From: Enhydrobacter sp.
GTDB lineage: Bacteria; Pseudomonadota; Alphaproteobacteria; Reyranellales; Reyranellaceae
Length of the DNA: 64,000 bases
NCBI GenBank assembly: GCA_026126105.1
Contig: JAHCJV010000004.1
Span: forward strand, 80,695 to 144,694
Direction: 5' to 3'
Position 1 is the stretch's first letter, and the number at the start of each line of letters is the position of its first letter. Shown here piece after piece: positions 16,472 to 25,328 of the stretch. A program made the translations under genes and the position numbers. The notes below the pieces were generated by a model that saw nothing but the letters and a program-made list of their open reading frames with translations, was not told the origin of the DNA and did no database searches.

Positions 16472-17533
16472 ATGCCCCTAGCCCTAGAGAGACCCGCGCG
16501 CCTCTGCTCGGCCTTGCTGGCGCTGATGCTGGCCGGCGCCTGCGCCAGCAAGCAGACCACCGGACCTGGAGCAAGCACGGCGAGCCGCGGGATGTACAAG
16601 GTCGGCCAGCCTTATTCGATCAATGGCGTCACCTATGTGCCCACGGAGGAGTTCCAGCGCGTCGAGACCGGGGTGGCCTCCTGGTACGGCCCGGGATTTC
16701 ACGGAAAGAATACCGCGAACGGCGAGACCTACGACCAGCACGACAGGACGGCCGCGCATCGTACCCTGCAGATGCCCTCGGTCCTGAGGGTCACCAACCT
16801 CGAGAATGGCCAGTCCACCGTCGTGCGGGTCAACGACCGGGGACCGTTTGCGCGCTCGCGCGTCATCGACCTGTCGCAGCTGGCGGCCGAGGAGATCGGC
16901 ATGACGCGAAACGGCACGGCGCGGGTGCGGATCGACCAGCTCGAGACGGAGAGCCAGACGGTGAAGCAGATCGCCCTGAATGGCGGGGGGCCTCACGAGC
17001 AGCGCGCGGCGATCGAGAAGTCGATTGCCGGCGGGCGCGTGACGCCCGCGCCGCCGGCCGTCGCCCAGGTGTCGCCGCCACCAGCCCCGCAGCCGCCGCC
17101 GACTCCCGTTCTCGTACCACCGCCGCCCACCGTTACGGCGGCGCCCACGCCCGCGGTCACGGTCTATTCGAGCGCTCCGGCAGCCGCGCCTGCGCCTGCC
17201 GCTCCACCCGGCTGGGGCGGCAGGATCGGGCCCAGCCGTGGTCCGAGCGTCGCCTCGATCGCCGCCGCGGCCGCCGTTCCGCCTCCTGCGAGCGGAGTCG
17301 CCAACGGCGGATTCTACGTTCAGACTGGAGCATTCTCGACGGCCGACAACGCCGAGAAGCAGCGCGGCCAGCTTGCGAGCTACGGCGCGGCCGAGATTTC
17401 CCAGGCGTCCTCGGCCGGCCGCGAGGTATACCGTGTGCGCTTGGGACCTTATTCGACGCAGGATGCCGCCGGTATCGTCGCCGACCGGCTGAAGCGTTCA
17501 GGCTATGGTGATGCCCGTGTCGTGGCGGATTGA
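16472..17533 (+). CDS. rlpA: RlpA-like septal ring lipoprotein with SPOR domain
   Basis: 353-residue protein. A signal peptide with a lipobox-like AGAC (Cys24) suggests outer-membrane anchoring, although the -3 residue is Ala rather than the usual Leu. The double-psi beta-barrel domain carries ASWYGPGFHGKNTANGE and VRVNDRGPFARSR (residues about 68-165). A long proline/alanine linker (about 195-270) precedes a C-terminal SPOR domain (FYVQTGAF...YRVRLGPY) that binds denuded septal glycan. The known role of RlpA is lytic transglycosylase activity at the division septum. The start at 16472 is preferred; 16454 would add MYHGAP. It overlaps the start of the downstream DD-carboxypeptidase by 29 bases. 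Confidence 0.92.
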   Translation: MPLALERPARLCSALLALMLAGACASKQTTGPGASTASRGMYKVGQPYSINGVTYVPTEEFQRVETGVASWYGPGFHGKNTANGETYDQHDRTAAHRTLQMPSVLRVTNLENGQSTVVRVNDRGPFARSRVIDLSQLAAEEIGMTRNGTARVRIDQLETESQTVKQIALNGGGPHEQRAAIEKSIAGGRVTPAPPAVAQVSPPPAPQPPPTPVLVPPPPTVTAAPTPAVTVYSSAPAAAPAPAAPPGWGGRIGPSRGPSVASIAAAAAVPPPASGVANGGFYVQTGAFSTADNAEKQRGQLASYGAAEISQASSAGREVYRVRLGPYSTQDAAGIVADRLKRSGYGDARVVAD

Positions 17534-18794
17534 TCGACTGCTTTCCCTGATGGCGGCCCTGGCTCTTGCCGGCGCCGTTCCCGCAGCCGTTGCCCAGCAG
17601 CAGGAGGCGCCCAAGCGCCAAACCCAGAAGCCGCCGGCCAAGCCCCCGGCAAAGCCGCCCCAGGCGGCCGGCAAACCTGGGAAGAACGACCCGTCGAAGA
17701 TCGAATCGTTGCCGCCGTCTCAGATCGGCATCGGCACGCTGGCGCAGTTTGCCTTCATGATCGATCCGCAGACCTCGACCGTGCTGCTGTTCAAGGATGC
17801 CGACAAGCCGACGCATCCGTCGTCGATGGCGAAGATGATGACGATCTACATCGCCTTCGAGGAAATCGCGGCGGGACGATTGAAGCCCGACACCCGGTTC
17901 CGCGTCAGCGAGCGTGCCTATAAAATGCAGGGCTCGCGCATGTTCGTCGAGTTGAACAGTGAGGTGACGGTCGAGGATCTGATCAAGGGCATGATCGTGC
18001 TCTCCGGCAACGACGCCTGCGTCGTGATAGCGGAGGGCCTCTCCGGTACGGAGGAAGCCTTTGCCGAGCGCATGACCAAGAAGGCGAAGGAGCTCGGCAT
18101 GACGGGCTCGGTCTTCAAGAATTCGTCGGGCTGGCCTGCCGAGGGTCAGGCGACGACGGCACGCGACCTCGCGCTGCTCGCCTGGCACACGATCAACGAC
18201 TTTCCGAAGCTCTACCCGTACTACGCGATTACCGACTGGACCTATAACAACATCAAGCAGGCAAACCGGAACCGCCTGCTCAAGATTACCCCGGGCACCG
18301 ACGGTCTCAAGACCGGCCATACCGAGGAGGGCGGCTACGGCCAGACGACATCGGCCGTACGCGACGGGCGGCGGCTGATCCTGGTGGTCAACGGCCTGAC
18401 ATCCATGGCCGAGCGCGCGCAGGAAACGTCGCGCCTGATGGAGTGGGGATTTCGCGAATCGACCAACACGACCATCCTGAAGGCGGGCGATACCGTGGTC
18501 GAGGCACCGGTATGGCTGGGCGCGCAGGAAACCGTGCCTCTGGTCGTCACGCGATCCGTGCAGATGACCAGCCCGACCGGGCAGGCGCCACAGCCGCGAA
18601 TGGTCGCGCGCTTCGACGGCCCGCTTCCCGCACCGATCGTCAAGGGCACCAAGCTCGGCGTTGCGGCACTGACGCTGCCTGACGGACGGGTGATCGAGTA
18701 TCCGCTCGAGGCTGGCGCCGACGTGCCGCGCCAAGGGCTTGTCGGGCGTGTCGCGACCCTGGTGCGTCACTACCTCTTCGGCTGGCTGTCGTGA
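17505..18794 (+). CDS. dacC: D-alanyl-D-alanine carboxypeptidase (PBP5/6 family)
   Basis: 429-residue low-molecular-weight penicillin-binding protein that trims the terminal D-Ala from peptidoglycan stem peptides. After the signal peptide (to about 30) and a Pro/Lys/Gln-rich linker come the three active-site motifs: S107-M-A-K110, S167-G-N169 and K269-T-G271. The PBP5_C-type beta domain follows (about 330-410), and the C-terminal VATLVRHYLFGWLS is an amphipathic membrane anchor. The start at 17505 (ATG, with another ATG at 17511) lies within the end of rlpA. The stop overlaps the GTG of tmk, so rlpA-dacC-tmk-holB form a tight run. The gene symbol could equally be dacA or dacF. Confidence 0.93.
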   Translation: MVMPVSWRIDRLLSLMAALALAGAVPAAVAQQQEAPKRQTQKPPAKPPAKPPQAAGKPGKNDPSKIESLPPSQIGIGTLAQFAFMIDPQTSTVLLFKDADKPTHPSSMAKMMTIYIAFEEIAAGRLKPDTRFRVSERAYKMQGSRMFVELNSEVTVEDLIKGMIVLSGNDACVVIAEGLSGTEEAFAERMTKKAKELGMTGSVFKNSSGWPAEGQATTARDLALLAWHTINDFPKLYPYYAITDWTYNNIKQANRNRLLKITPGTDGLKTGHTEEGGYGQTTSAVRDGRRLILVVNGLTSMAERAQETSRLMEWGFRESTNTTILKAGDTVVEAPVWLGAQETVPLVVTRSVQMTSPTGQAPQPRMVARFDGPLPAPIVKGTKLGVAALTLPDGRVIEYPLEAGADVPRQGLVGRVATLVRHYLFGWLS

Positions 18795-19435
18795 CGGATG
18801 GGGCACCGGCATCGGGGCGCTTCATCACACTCGAAGGCGGCGAAGGGGCCGGGAAGTCGACGCAGATCGCCCGGCTTGCCGCGTGGCTGAGAGCGCGCGG
18901 ACGCGAGGTCGTGGCGACGCGGGAGCCGGGCGGCTCCCCAGGGGCCGAGATGATCCGCAAGCTTCTGGTCGAAGGCCCAGTCGAGCGTTGGGATGGCACG
19001 ACCGAAGCATTGCTGCACTTCGCCGCCCGCCGCGACCATCTCCGGTCCACCGTTTGGCCGGCGCTGCAGCGCGGCGCATGGGTGATCTCCGATCGGTTCG
19101 CGGACTCGACGCGCGCGTACCAGGGTTACGGGCTTGGACTGGATCACGCGACCCTCGGCCGGCTGCAGGAGATCGCGATCGGCGGCTTTCAACCCGACCT
19201 GACGGTCATCCTCGATCTTCCCGTCGACATCGGCCTGTCCAGGGCCGCTGCCCGTCGCGGCAGCGAGACGCGCTACGAAAGCCTCCCGCGCCCCTTCCAT
19301 GTGCGCGTGCAGGAAGGTTTCCGCGAAATCGCAAGATCTGAGCCCACGCGATGCGCCGTGGTCGATGGGTCCAGGGACATCGACACGGTCGCGGCCGAGA
19401 TCGCCGACTTCGTGATCGAGCGGCTCGGAGCCTGA
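18791..19435 (+). CDS. tmk: dTMP kinase
   Basis: 214-residue thymidylate kinase converting dTMP to dTDP with ATP. The P-loop is GGEGAGKST (16-24), the TMP-binding region includes TREPGGSPGAE, the DR motif is in SDRFADSTRAYQG, and the LID segment has RRGSETRYES. It begins at a GTG that overlaps the dacC stop (GTGA) and ends three bases before holB. The tmk-holB pairing is a conserved arrangement in many proteobacteria. Confidence 0.96.
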   Translation: MTDGAPASGRFITLEGGEGAGKSTQIARLAAWLRARGREVVATREPGGSPGAEMIRKLLVEGPVERWDGTTEALLHFAARRDHLRSTVWPALQRGAWVISDRFADSTRAYQGYGLGLDHATLGRLQEIAIGGFQPDLTVILDLPVDIGLSRAAARRGSETRYESLPRPFHVRVQEGFREIARSEPTRCAVVDGSRDIDTVAAEIADFVIERLGA

Positions 19436-19438
19436 GCC

Positions 19439-20569
19439 GTGGCGCGCGGAAAGAGCAGCGTCGACCCGGCCGAGCTGGAAAAGCTCGAATGGCCGTACGA
19501 CTGGCCACCGCCATGGCGCAACGGCAAGCTGGCAGGACACGCTTCGGCCGAACGCGCACTGCTCGCGGCGCAGCAGTCAGGGAAGCTGCACCATGCGTGG
19601 TTGCTGACGGGACCGCGCGGCGTCGGCAAGGCGACGCTGGCCTGGCGCTTCGCGCGGTTCCTGCTGGCAGGACAGCAGGGCGGACTGTTCGCGGCCGCAC
19701 CGGACACGCTGGACGTGGCGCACGACGCCCCGGGACGCGCCCTGGTCGATGCGCGCACCCATCCTGACCTTTTCCATTTGCGGCGCACGCTTCATCCCAA
19801 GGAGGCCCGCATCCAGAACGAGATCACGATCGACGACGTGCGCGGCCTCGGCGAGTTCATGCACATGACGCCGTCGATGGGCGATTGGCGCGTCGCCATC
19901 GTCGATGCCGCCGACGAGATGAACCGCAACAGCACAAACGCGATGCTGAAGGTCCTGGAGGAACCGCCGCCGAACGCCGTGCTGCTGATCGTCGCCCATG
20001 CGCCGGGCCGACTGCTGCCGACCATCCGCTCCCGCTGCCGGCGTCTCGCGCTGCAGCCGCTTGCCGACGACACCGTGATCAGACTTCTGGCGGACCATGC
20101 GCCCGGAACGGCGCCGGAAGAGAGGAGGGCGCTCGCCCGTCTGGCGGAAGGCAGCGTCGGGCGCGCGCTCGAGCTCGCCAACGCCGGCAGCCTCGGCCTG
20201 TATCGCGAAATGGTCGAGGTGCTCGCAACGCTTCCCGAGCTCGACATGCCGCGCCTGCACGGTTTTGCCGAGAAGTTCTCGCGGCGCGGCGAAGAGGCCA
20301 ATGCCGACTGGCGCTCCTTCAACTACCTTTTCGATCGGTGGTTCAAGGGCTTGGCGCGAAGCTGGGCAGTGACCTCGGAAGATCCGCCGATCGTTGCGGC
20401 GGAAAGCGGCGTGCACCGAAAACTGCTCGCCGCAGCCAGCCTTGATCGCTGGATCGAGGCATGGGAAAAGATCGCCCGCTTGTTGTCGGGCGCCGATCCT
20501 CCAATGAATCTGGACCGCAAGCAGACGGTGCTCAACAGCTTCCTGATTTTCCAATCGGTGATGCGCTGA
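19439..20569 (+). CDS. holB: DNA polymerase III subunit delta'
   Basis: 376-residue clamp-loader subunit. The AAA+ domain has a Walker A-like GPRGVGKAT (58-66), the DVRGLGEFM segment, MLKVLEEPP and the sensor-1/SRC motif TIRSRCRRLAL. In delta' the P-loop is usually not catalytic, and the protein closes the clamp-loader ring with the arginine finger of the SRC motif. No zinc-binding cysteine cluster is seen, which is common in alphaproteobacterial delta'. It starts at a GTG three bases after tmk; metG follows 31 bases later. Confidence 0.94.
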   Translation: MARGKSSVDPAELEKLEWPYDWPPPWRNGKLAGHASAERALLAAQQSGKLHHAWLLTGPRGVGKATLAWRFARFLLAGQQGGLFAAAPDTLDVAHDAPGRALVDARTHPDLFHLRRTLHPKEARIQNEITIDDVRGLGEFMHMTPSMGDWRVAIVDAADEMNRNSTNAMLKVLEEPPPNAVLLIVAHAPGRLLPTIRSRCRRLALQPLADDTVIRLLADHAPGTAPEERRALARLAEGSVGRALELANAGSLGLYREMVEVLATLPELDMPRLHGFAEKFSRRGEEANADWRSFNYLFDRWFKGLARSWAVTSEDPPIVAAESGVHRKLLAAASLDRWIEAWEKIARLLSGADPPMNLDRKQTVLNSFLIFQSVMR

Positions 20570-20600
20570 CGGCGACGGCGGCGACCGGAGTTCAGTGATC

Positions 20601-22148
20601 ATGTCGAGCCGCACCTACTACGTCACCACGCCAATCTACTACGTCAACGACGTGCCCCATATCGGGCATGCCTACACCAGCCTCGCCTGCGACGTGCTCG
20701 CACGCTTCAAGCGGCTTGACGGCTATGACGTTCATTTCCTGACCGGCACCGACGAGCACGGTCAGAAGGTCGAGAAGGCCGCGGCCGCCGCAGGCCTGTC
20801 GCCGCAGCAGTTCACCGACAAGGTGAGCCAGTCGTTTCGCGATCTGGTCCACAAGATGAACTACAGCCCCGACAACTTCATTCGCACCACCGAGCCGCGG
20901 CATTACCGATCCTGCCAGGCGCTGTGGGAGAAGCTTGTCGCCGCCGGCGACATCTACCTGGGAAGCTATGCCGGCTGGTACTCGGTGCGGGACGAAACCT
21001 ATTTCGTCGAAGGCGAGACCGAAGTCGGGGCCGACGGCAAGCGGCGGGCGACGGCGACCGGCGCCGAGGTCGAATGGGTCGAGGAACCGTCCTACTTCTT
21101 CAAGCTCTCGGCCTGGGCCGACCGGCTGCTCGAATTCTACGAAAAGAACCCGCGCTTCATCGGACCGGACAGCCGGCGCAACGAGATCCTGAGCTTCGTG
21201 AGGGGCGGCCTGCAGGATCTCTCGGTGTCGCGCACCAGCTTTGCGTGGGGCGTGCCGGTGCCGGGCGATCCCAAACACATCATGTATGTCTGGCTCGACG
21301 CGCTCACGAATTACATCACGGAGTGCGGTTATCCGGACACCAGTGGCCCGCTCTGGAAGTACTGGCCAGCCGACCTGCACATGGTCGGCAAGGACATCAT
21401 CCGCTTCCACTGCGTGTTCTGGCCGGCCTTCCTCATGGCCGCGGGTCTCGCGCCGCCGCAGCGGGTCTTCGCGCACGGCTGGTGGACGAACGAGGGCGAG
21501 AAGATCTCCAAATCGCTGGGCAACGTGATCGATCCTGTGGACCTGGTGGATGCCTACGGTCTCGATGCCGTGCGCTACTTCCTGCTGCGCGAGGTGCCGT
21601 TCGGAAACGATGGCGACTTCCAGAAGCGCGCCCTGATCGGCCGCCTCAATGGCGATCTTGCCAACGCCTACGGCAATCTTTGCCAGAGGGTACTGTCGAT
21701 CGTGGCCAAGAGCTGCGGCGAAAAGGTCCCGCCGAAGGGGACAGTGACCGGACCGGACAATGCGCTGCTCGGGCGTGCCGGGGGCCTGCTGGCAATCGTG
21801 CGGGCGGAACTCGACGAGCAATCCTTCCACCGGGCGCTCACCCAGATCTGGGAAGTGATCGGCGATGCCAACCGCTATGTCGACGCCCAGGCGCCGTGGG
21901 CGTTGGCCAAGACCGATCCCGTCCGACGCGACACGGTGATGTGGGTGCTGTCAGAGACGATCCGGCGGGTCACCCTGCTGATCCAGCCCTTCATGCCCGA
22001 TTCGACGGCCAGGATACTCGACCAGCTCGGGGTGCCTGCGGAGCGCAGGACATTCAGCTCGTTCGATATCGAGCTGCAGCCGGGCACGAGCCTGCCAAAG
22101 CCCCAGGGTGTGTTCCCGCGCTATGTCGAACCCAAGGCGGCCGCCTGA
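20601..22148 (+). CDS. metG: Methionyl-tRNA synthetase
   Basis: 515-residue class I synthetase charging tRNA-Met. HIGH is at residues 20-23 in DVPHIGHAYT. The KMSKS loop reads KISKS (GEKISKSLGN, near 302). The anticodon-binding helical domain follows (NRYVDAQAPWALAK onward). There is no zinc-knuckle cysteine set in the insert, and no C-terminal EMAP/OB domain is attached; this is the short bacterial form. ATG 20601 is preferred over the GTG at 20595. The stop overlaps the tatD start. Confidence 0.96.
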   Translation: MSSRTYYVTTPIYYVNDVPHIGHAYTSLACDVLARFKRLDGYDVHFLTGTDEHGQKVEKAAAAAGLSPQQFTDKVSQSFRDLVHKMNYSPDNFIRTTEPRHYRSCQALWEKLVAAGDIYLGSYAGWYSVRDETYFVEGETEVGADGKRRATATGAEVEWVEEPSYFFKLSAWADRLLEFYEKNPRFIGPDSRRNEILSFVRGGLQDLSVSRTSFAWGVPVPGDPKHIMYVWLDALTNYITECGYPDTSGPLWKYWPADLHMVGKDIIRFHCVFWPAFLMAAGLAPPQRVFAHGWWTNEGEKISKSLGNVIDPVDLVDAYGLDAVRYFLLREVPFGNDGDFQKRALIGRLNGDLANAYGNLCQRVLSIVAKSCGEKVPPKGTVTGPDNALLGRAGGLLAIVRAELDEQSFHRALTQIWEVIGDANRYVDAQAPWALAKTDPVRRDTVMWVLSETIRRVTLLIQPFMPDSTARILDQLGVPAERRTFSSFDIELQPGTSLPKPQGVFPRYVEPKAAA

Positions 22149-22966
22149 TGCTGATCGACAGCCATTGTCATCTGGATTTCCCGCAGCTCGCCGCTGACGA
22201 GACCGGCGTCCTGGCCCGCGCCCGCGCGGCCGGCGTGGCGGGGATGCTGACCATTGGCACACGGCTCGATCAGTTCGAGCGTGTCCGGGCCATTGCCGAG
22301 CGCCACGAGAACGTCTGGTGCTCTGTTGGAGTCCATCCGCACGAGGCGAAGGAGGAGGGGCAGCGCACGCCGGAACGGCTGATCGAGGCGGCGCTGCATC
22401 CCAAGGTGGTCGGCATCGGCGAAACCGGCCTCGACTTCTACTACGAGCACAGCCCGCGCGCCGAACAGGCCGAGAGTTTCCGCGCCCATATCGCGGCGTC
22501 GCGCCAGACCGGCCTGCCCCTGATTGTCCATACTCGCGATGCCGATCGGGAAACCGGCGACATGCTGGAGGAAGAATACGCCAAGGGCGCCTTCCCCGGC
22601 CTGATCCATTGCTTCAGCTCCGGGCCCGATGTCGCGCGCCGTGCGCTTGCGCTCGGCATGTCGATCTCGATCTCCGGTATCGTGACCTTCAAGGCAGCCG
22701 ACAGCCTGCGGACCATCGTGCGCGACATTCCGCTCGACCGGCTGCTGGTCGAGACGGATGCCCCCTACCTCGCGCCCATACCGAAGCGGGGAAAGACCAA
22801 CGAGCCGGCGTTCGTGGCGCATACCGCCGCCAAGGTAGCCGAGTTGAAGGGAATCTCGGTGGCGGAGCTCGAGGCTGCGACGACGGGCAATTTCTTCCGG
22901 CTGTTCGCGAAGGCTCGGAACGCCTCGGCACAAGCCGTCCAGACGGAGCGGCCCGCGTGCGGGTGA
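22148..22966 (+). CDS. tatD: TatD family metal-dependent hydrolase (DNase)
   Basis: 272-residue TIM-barrel hydrolase opening MLIDSHCHLDF, with the HxH metal ligands His6 and His8. It continues with SVGVHPHEAKE, GIGETGLDFYY, LPLIVHTRDAD, GLIHCFSSG and VETDAPYLAP, all signatures of TatD/YcfH nucleases. It probably acts on DNA 3' ends in repair or turnover. Its ATG overlaps the metG stop (TGATG), and its 3' end overlaps the MBL hydrolase start by ten bases: metG-tatD-MBL is a common alphaproteobacterial operon. Confidence 0.94.
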   Translation: MLIDSHCHLDFPQLAADETGVLARARAAGVAGMLTIGTRLDQFERVRAIAERHENVWCSVGVHPHEAKEEGQRTPERLIEAALHPKVVGIGETGLDFYYEHSPRAEQAESFRAHIAASRQTGLPLIVHTRDADRETGDMLEEEYAKGAFPGLIHCFSSGPDVARRALALGMSISISGIVTFKAADSLRTIVRDIPLDRLLVETDAPYLAPIPKRGKTNEPAFVAHTAAKVAELKGISVAELEAATTGNFFRLFAKARNASAQAVQTERPACG

Positions 22967-23724
22967 CGATCCTGGGCTGCGGTACCTCGGGCGGCGTGCC
23001 GCGACTCGGCGGCAAGGACGGCATGGGCGAGTGGGGAGCGGCCGACCCGGCTGACGCCCGAAACCGGCGCACCCGTTGCTCGATCCTGGTCGAGGACAAC
23101 GGGAAGACCGTGCTGGTCGACACGTCACCCGACGTACGGGCTCAGTTGCTGAGGGCACGGGTCGAGAAGGTCGACGCGGTGATCTGGAGCCACGAGCACG
23201 CCGACCAGGTTCACGGGATCGACGACCTTCGGCCCTACACGTTCCGCACCGGTGCGATCGAGGCCTGGGCGGACCGCCGCACCCTCGGCATCCTGAAACG
23301 CCGCTTCGACTACGTCTTTGCGACCGAGAACATCTATCACGCACTCTATCGGGTGCGGGAGATAGAAGGGCCCTTCACCGCGGCCGGCACCGTTGCCGTC
23401 ACGCCGATTCCGCTCGATCACGGCTCGGTTCAGTCGCTCGGCTTCCGCTTCGGCGACATCGTCTACGCGAACGATGTCGTGCGCGTGCCGGAAGAGGCAT
23501 TCTCGCTGATGCGGGGTGCCGCGGTGATGATCGTCGATGCGATGCGTTACCGGCCGCACCCGACACACGCCCACCTCGACCTCGCGTTGGAATGGATCGA
23601 GCGGATCGGACCGGAGCGAGCCTTTCTCACGAACCTGCATGTCGACATGGACTATGCCGAACTCGACCGGCGAACGCCCAAGTACGTGCATCCGTGCTAT
23701 GACGGGATGGTAATTGAACCTTAA
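22957..23724 (+). CDS. MBL-fold metallo-hydrolase (PhnP/YcbX-like phosphodiesterase group)
   Basis: 255-residue metallo-beta-lactamase fold protein. The start MRVTILGCGTSGGVPRLGG is followed by the metal motif WSHEHADQVHGID (His79, His81, Asp83), VDTSPDVR, PIPLDHG and a C-terminal NLHVDMDY. The fourth position of HxHxDH is Gln, a substitution I recall as usual in this alphaproteobacterial subgroup. Members are phosphodiesterases such as PhnP; the natural substrate here is unknown. It begins at a GTG, with GGAG about 11 bases upstream, overlapping tatD. An AT-rich 15-base gap leads to the next gene. Confidence 0.9.
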   Translation: MRVTILGCGTSGGVPRLGGKDGMGEWGAADPADARNRRTRCSILVEDNGKTVLVDTSPDVRAQLLRARVEKVDAVIWSHEHADQVHGIDDLRPYTFRTGAIEAWADRRTLGILKRRFDYVFATENIYHALYRVREIEGPFTAAGTVAVTPIPLDHGSVQSLGFRFGDIVYANDVVRVPEEAFSLMRGAAVMIVDAMRYRPHPTHAHLDLALEWIERIGPERAFLTNLHVDMDYAELDRRTPKYVHPCYDGMVIEP

Positions 23725-23731
23725 TTCAAGG

Positions 23732-23752
23732 GATTAGGAATGAAACCTAATC
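23732..23752 (+). promoter_or_regulatory. Hairpin enclosing the start codon of the exported unknown protein
   Basis: A perfect 7-bp stem, GATTAGG (23732-23738) with CCTAATC (23746-23752), holds the ATG (23740-23742) in a 7-base loop. It also covers the end of the Shine-Dalgarno AAGGGA (23728-23733). Folding would restrict ribosome access, so translation may depend on temperature, a factor or upstream translation. The structure is read directly; the function is inference. Confidence 0.45.
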
Positions 23753-24435
23753 TGACAATTGAAATAGGACAAAAGGTGGCCAGCCGGCGCGCCTTGCTCT
23801 TCGGAGCAGCGGCGCTGGCGCTTCTGCCAGTGTCCACCCGCGCGAAAGGCGATCTAGACGCCGGCGGCTCGACCTTTCGAGACTTTGCCGTAGCCGATCA
23901 GGGGTCCAGCTTCCAGAAAGTCGATCCGATGATCGGCAGCGGCGCGGTGCCCACTCAGGCGCGCGTGCTGAGCGTCGACAACGCCGGAGGCTTTGCCCGA
24001 ATCAGGTTCGATGCGATCCGGGTCGAGGTCACCATGCCATTGGGCTGGCAGGCCAATGAGGACTGGGAACGCGGCATTGGCTTCAGCAGCGACAAGCGCT
24101 TTCGCCTCATCGTCTGGCGCGTCGATTTCGCCTATGAAGGCGTCAACGACGCCGAGCATTATGCAGCAACCAAGATCGGTGCCATCAAGGCCCGCAAACC
24201 GGGGATCGAGGCTCAGGCCCGGAAGCTCAGCGACGGCTCCTTCCTCATCGTCTACCGGAACGTGCCGGCCGGATCAGGCGACGCCGAAACCCGTGTGGTA
24301 TACGATCTTGTGGTGCCACGACCGGGCAGGCCGAAGGAGGGCGTGCTGTTGACTCTGGGGGTTTCCGCGAGCGATTCGGAGCGTGGCCTCAGGCTTCTGG
24401 CGCTTCTTAGGCCAAGTATCAGGATCGACTGGTAA
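23740..24435 (+). CDS. Exported protein of unknown function (Tat-like signal)
   Basis: 231-residue protein. The N-terminus has SRRALLFGAAALALLPVSTRA, a twin-arginine-type signal with cleavage near residue 36. The mature part is a mix of beta strands (about 70-110, RIRFDAIRVEVTMPLGW; 125-140, RFRLIVWRVDFAYEG) and helix, with no cysteine or catalytic motif that I recognise. It sits between the MBL hydrolase and mazG, flanked by AT-rich DNA on both sides (around 23711-23760 and 24436-24491), unlike its GC-rich neighbours, which suggests an inserted gene. SD AAGGGA precedes the ATG, partly inside a hairpin. Function unknown. Confidence 0.8.
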   Translation: MKPNLTIEIGQKVASRRALLFGAAALALLPVSTRAKGDLDAGGSTFRDFAVADQGSSFQKVDPMIGSGAVPTQARVLSVDNAGGFARIRFDAIRVEVTMPLGWQANEDWERGIGFSSDKRFRLIVWRVDFAYEGVNDAEHYAATKIGAIKARKPGIEAQARKLSDGSFLIVYRNVPAGSGDAETRVVYDLVVPRPGRPKEGVLLTLGVSASDSERGLRLLALLRPSIRIDW

Positions 24436-24491
24436 ACATATGGATAATCTAAGATATCTTTATTTGTCATAATATATATTATACGATAATC
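24436..24491 (+). promoter_or_regulatory. AT-rich promoter region of mazG with 14-base palindrome
   Basis: This 56-base gap is by far the most AT-rich spot in the window. It contains the perfect palindrome ATAATATATATTAT (24469-24482), which also offers TATATT/TATTAT -10-like hexamers 10-15 bases before the mazG ATG. No Shine-Dalgarno is present, so a transcript starting here would be leaderless or nearly so. Promoter activity is inferred from composition. Confidence 0.45.
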
Positions 24492-25319
24492 ATGAGCGAG
24501 CGTCCGTCCATCGAATCGCTTCCCAAAGAGCCTTTGAAGCGTCTTCTCGCGGTCATGGCCTGGCTGCGCGACCGCCGCCATGGCTGTCCCTGGGACATCG
24601 ACCAGACCTTCCGAACGATTGCGCCGTACACCATCGAAGAAGCCTACGAGGTCGCCGACGCGATAGAACGTGACGACCTGCCGGGGCTGAAGGAAGAGCT
24701 GGGCGATCTGCTGCTGCAGGTCGTCTACCATTCCCAGATGGCCCGCGAGACCGGTGCCTTCGACTTCGACGACGTCGCTGCTGCGATCGCCGACAAGATG
24801 GTCGACCGCCACCCCCACGTTTTCGGCGACCTCAGGATTGCAGATGCCGAGGCCCAGACGGTCTCCTGGGAGGCGCGCAAGGCAGCCGAGCGGGCGAAGA
24901 AGGCGGGCGGCGCCGAGCCAACTGGGACACTGGACGGGGTGGCTCGCGCCCTTCCCGCCCTCCTGCGCGCCGAGAAGATCCAGAAGCGCGCCGCGCGGGT
25001 TGGCTTCGACTGGACCAGCATCGGGCCTGTGATCGACAAGATCGAAGAGGAGCTGGGCGAATTGCGGGCCGAACTGGATGCCGGGAAACCCGATCACGGC
25101 CGGATAGAGGACGAGCTCGGTGATGTGCTCTTCGCCCTCGCCAACCTGGCCCGCCACTGCAAGGTCGATCCCGAAGCCGCCCTGCGGTCGACCAACGACA
25201 AGTTCGAAAGACGCTTCCGCTACGTCGAGCAGCAGCTCGCCCTGGATGGTCGCAAGCCGGCCGAGGCAACGCTCGAGGAGATGGAAGCGCTGTGGCAGAA
25301 CGCCAAGACGAAAGCCTGA
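24492..25319 (+). CDS. mazG: Nucleoside triphosphate pyrophosphohydrolase
   Basis: 275-residue MazG with two tandem all-alpha NTP-PPase modules. The first contains CPWDIDQTF, EEAYEVADAI and the metal motif EELGDLLLQVVYH (about 62-74). The second holds KIEEELGELRAEL and EDELGDVLFALANLARH (about 175-220). It hydrolyses NTPs to NMP and PPi and is linked to ppGpp and damaged-nucleotide control. It is the right-hand end of the + strand group and converges with the IMPase-like gene nine bases away. It has no evident SD, and its AT-rich upstream region is noted separately. Confidence 0.95.
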   Translation: MSERPSIESLPKEPLKRLLAVMAWLRDRRHGCPWDIDQTFRTIAPYTIEEAYEVADAIERDDLPGLKEELGDLLLQVVYHSQMARETGAFDFDDVAAAIADKMVDRHPHVFGDLRIADAEAQTVSWEARKAAERAKKAGGAEPTGTLDGVARALPALLRAEKIQKRAARVGFDWTSIGPVIDKIEEELGELRAELDAGKPDHGRIEDELGDVLFALANLARHCKVDPEAALRSTNDKFERRFRYVEQQLALDGRKPAEATLEEMEALWQNAKTKA

Positions 25320-25328
25320 AACCTCCGC

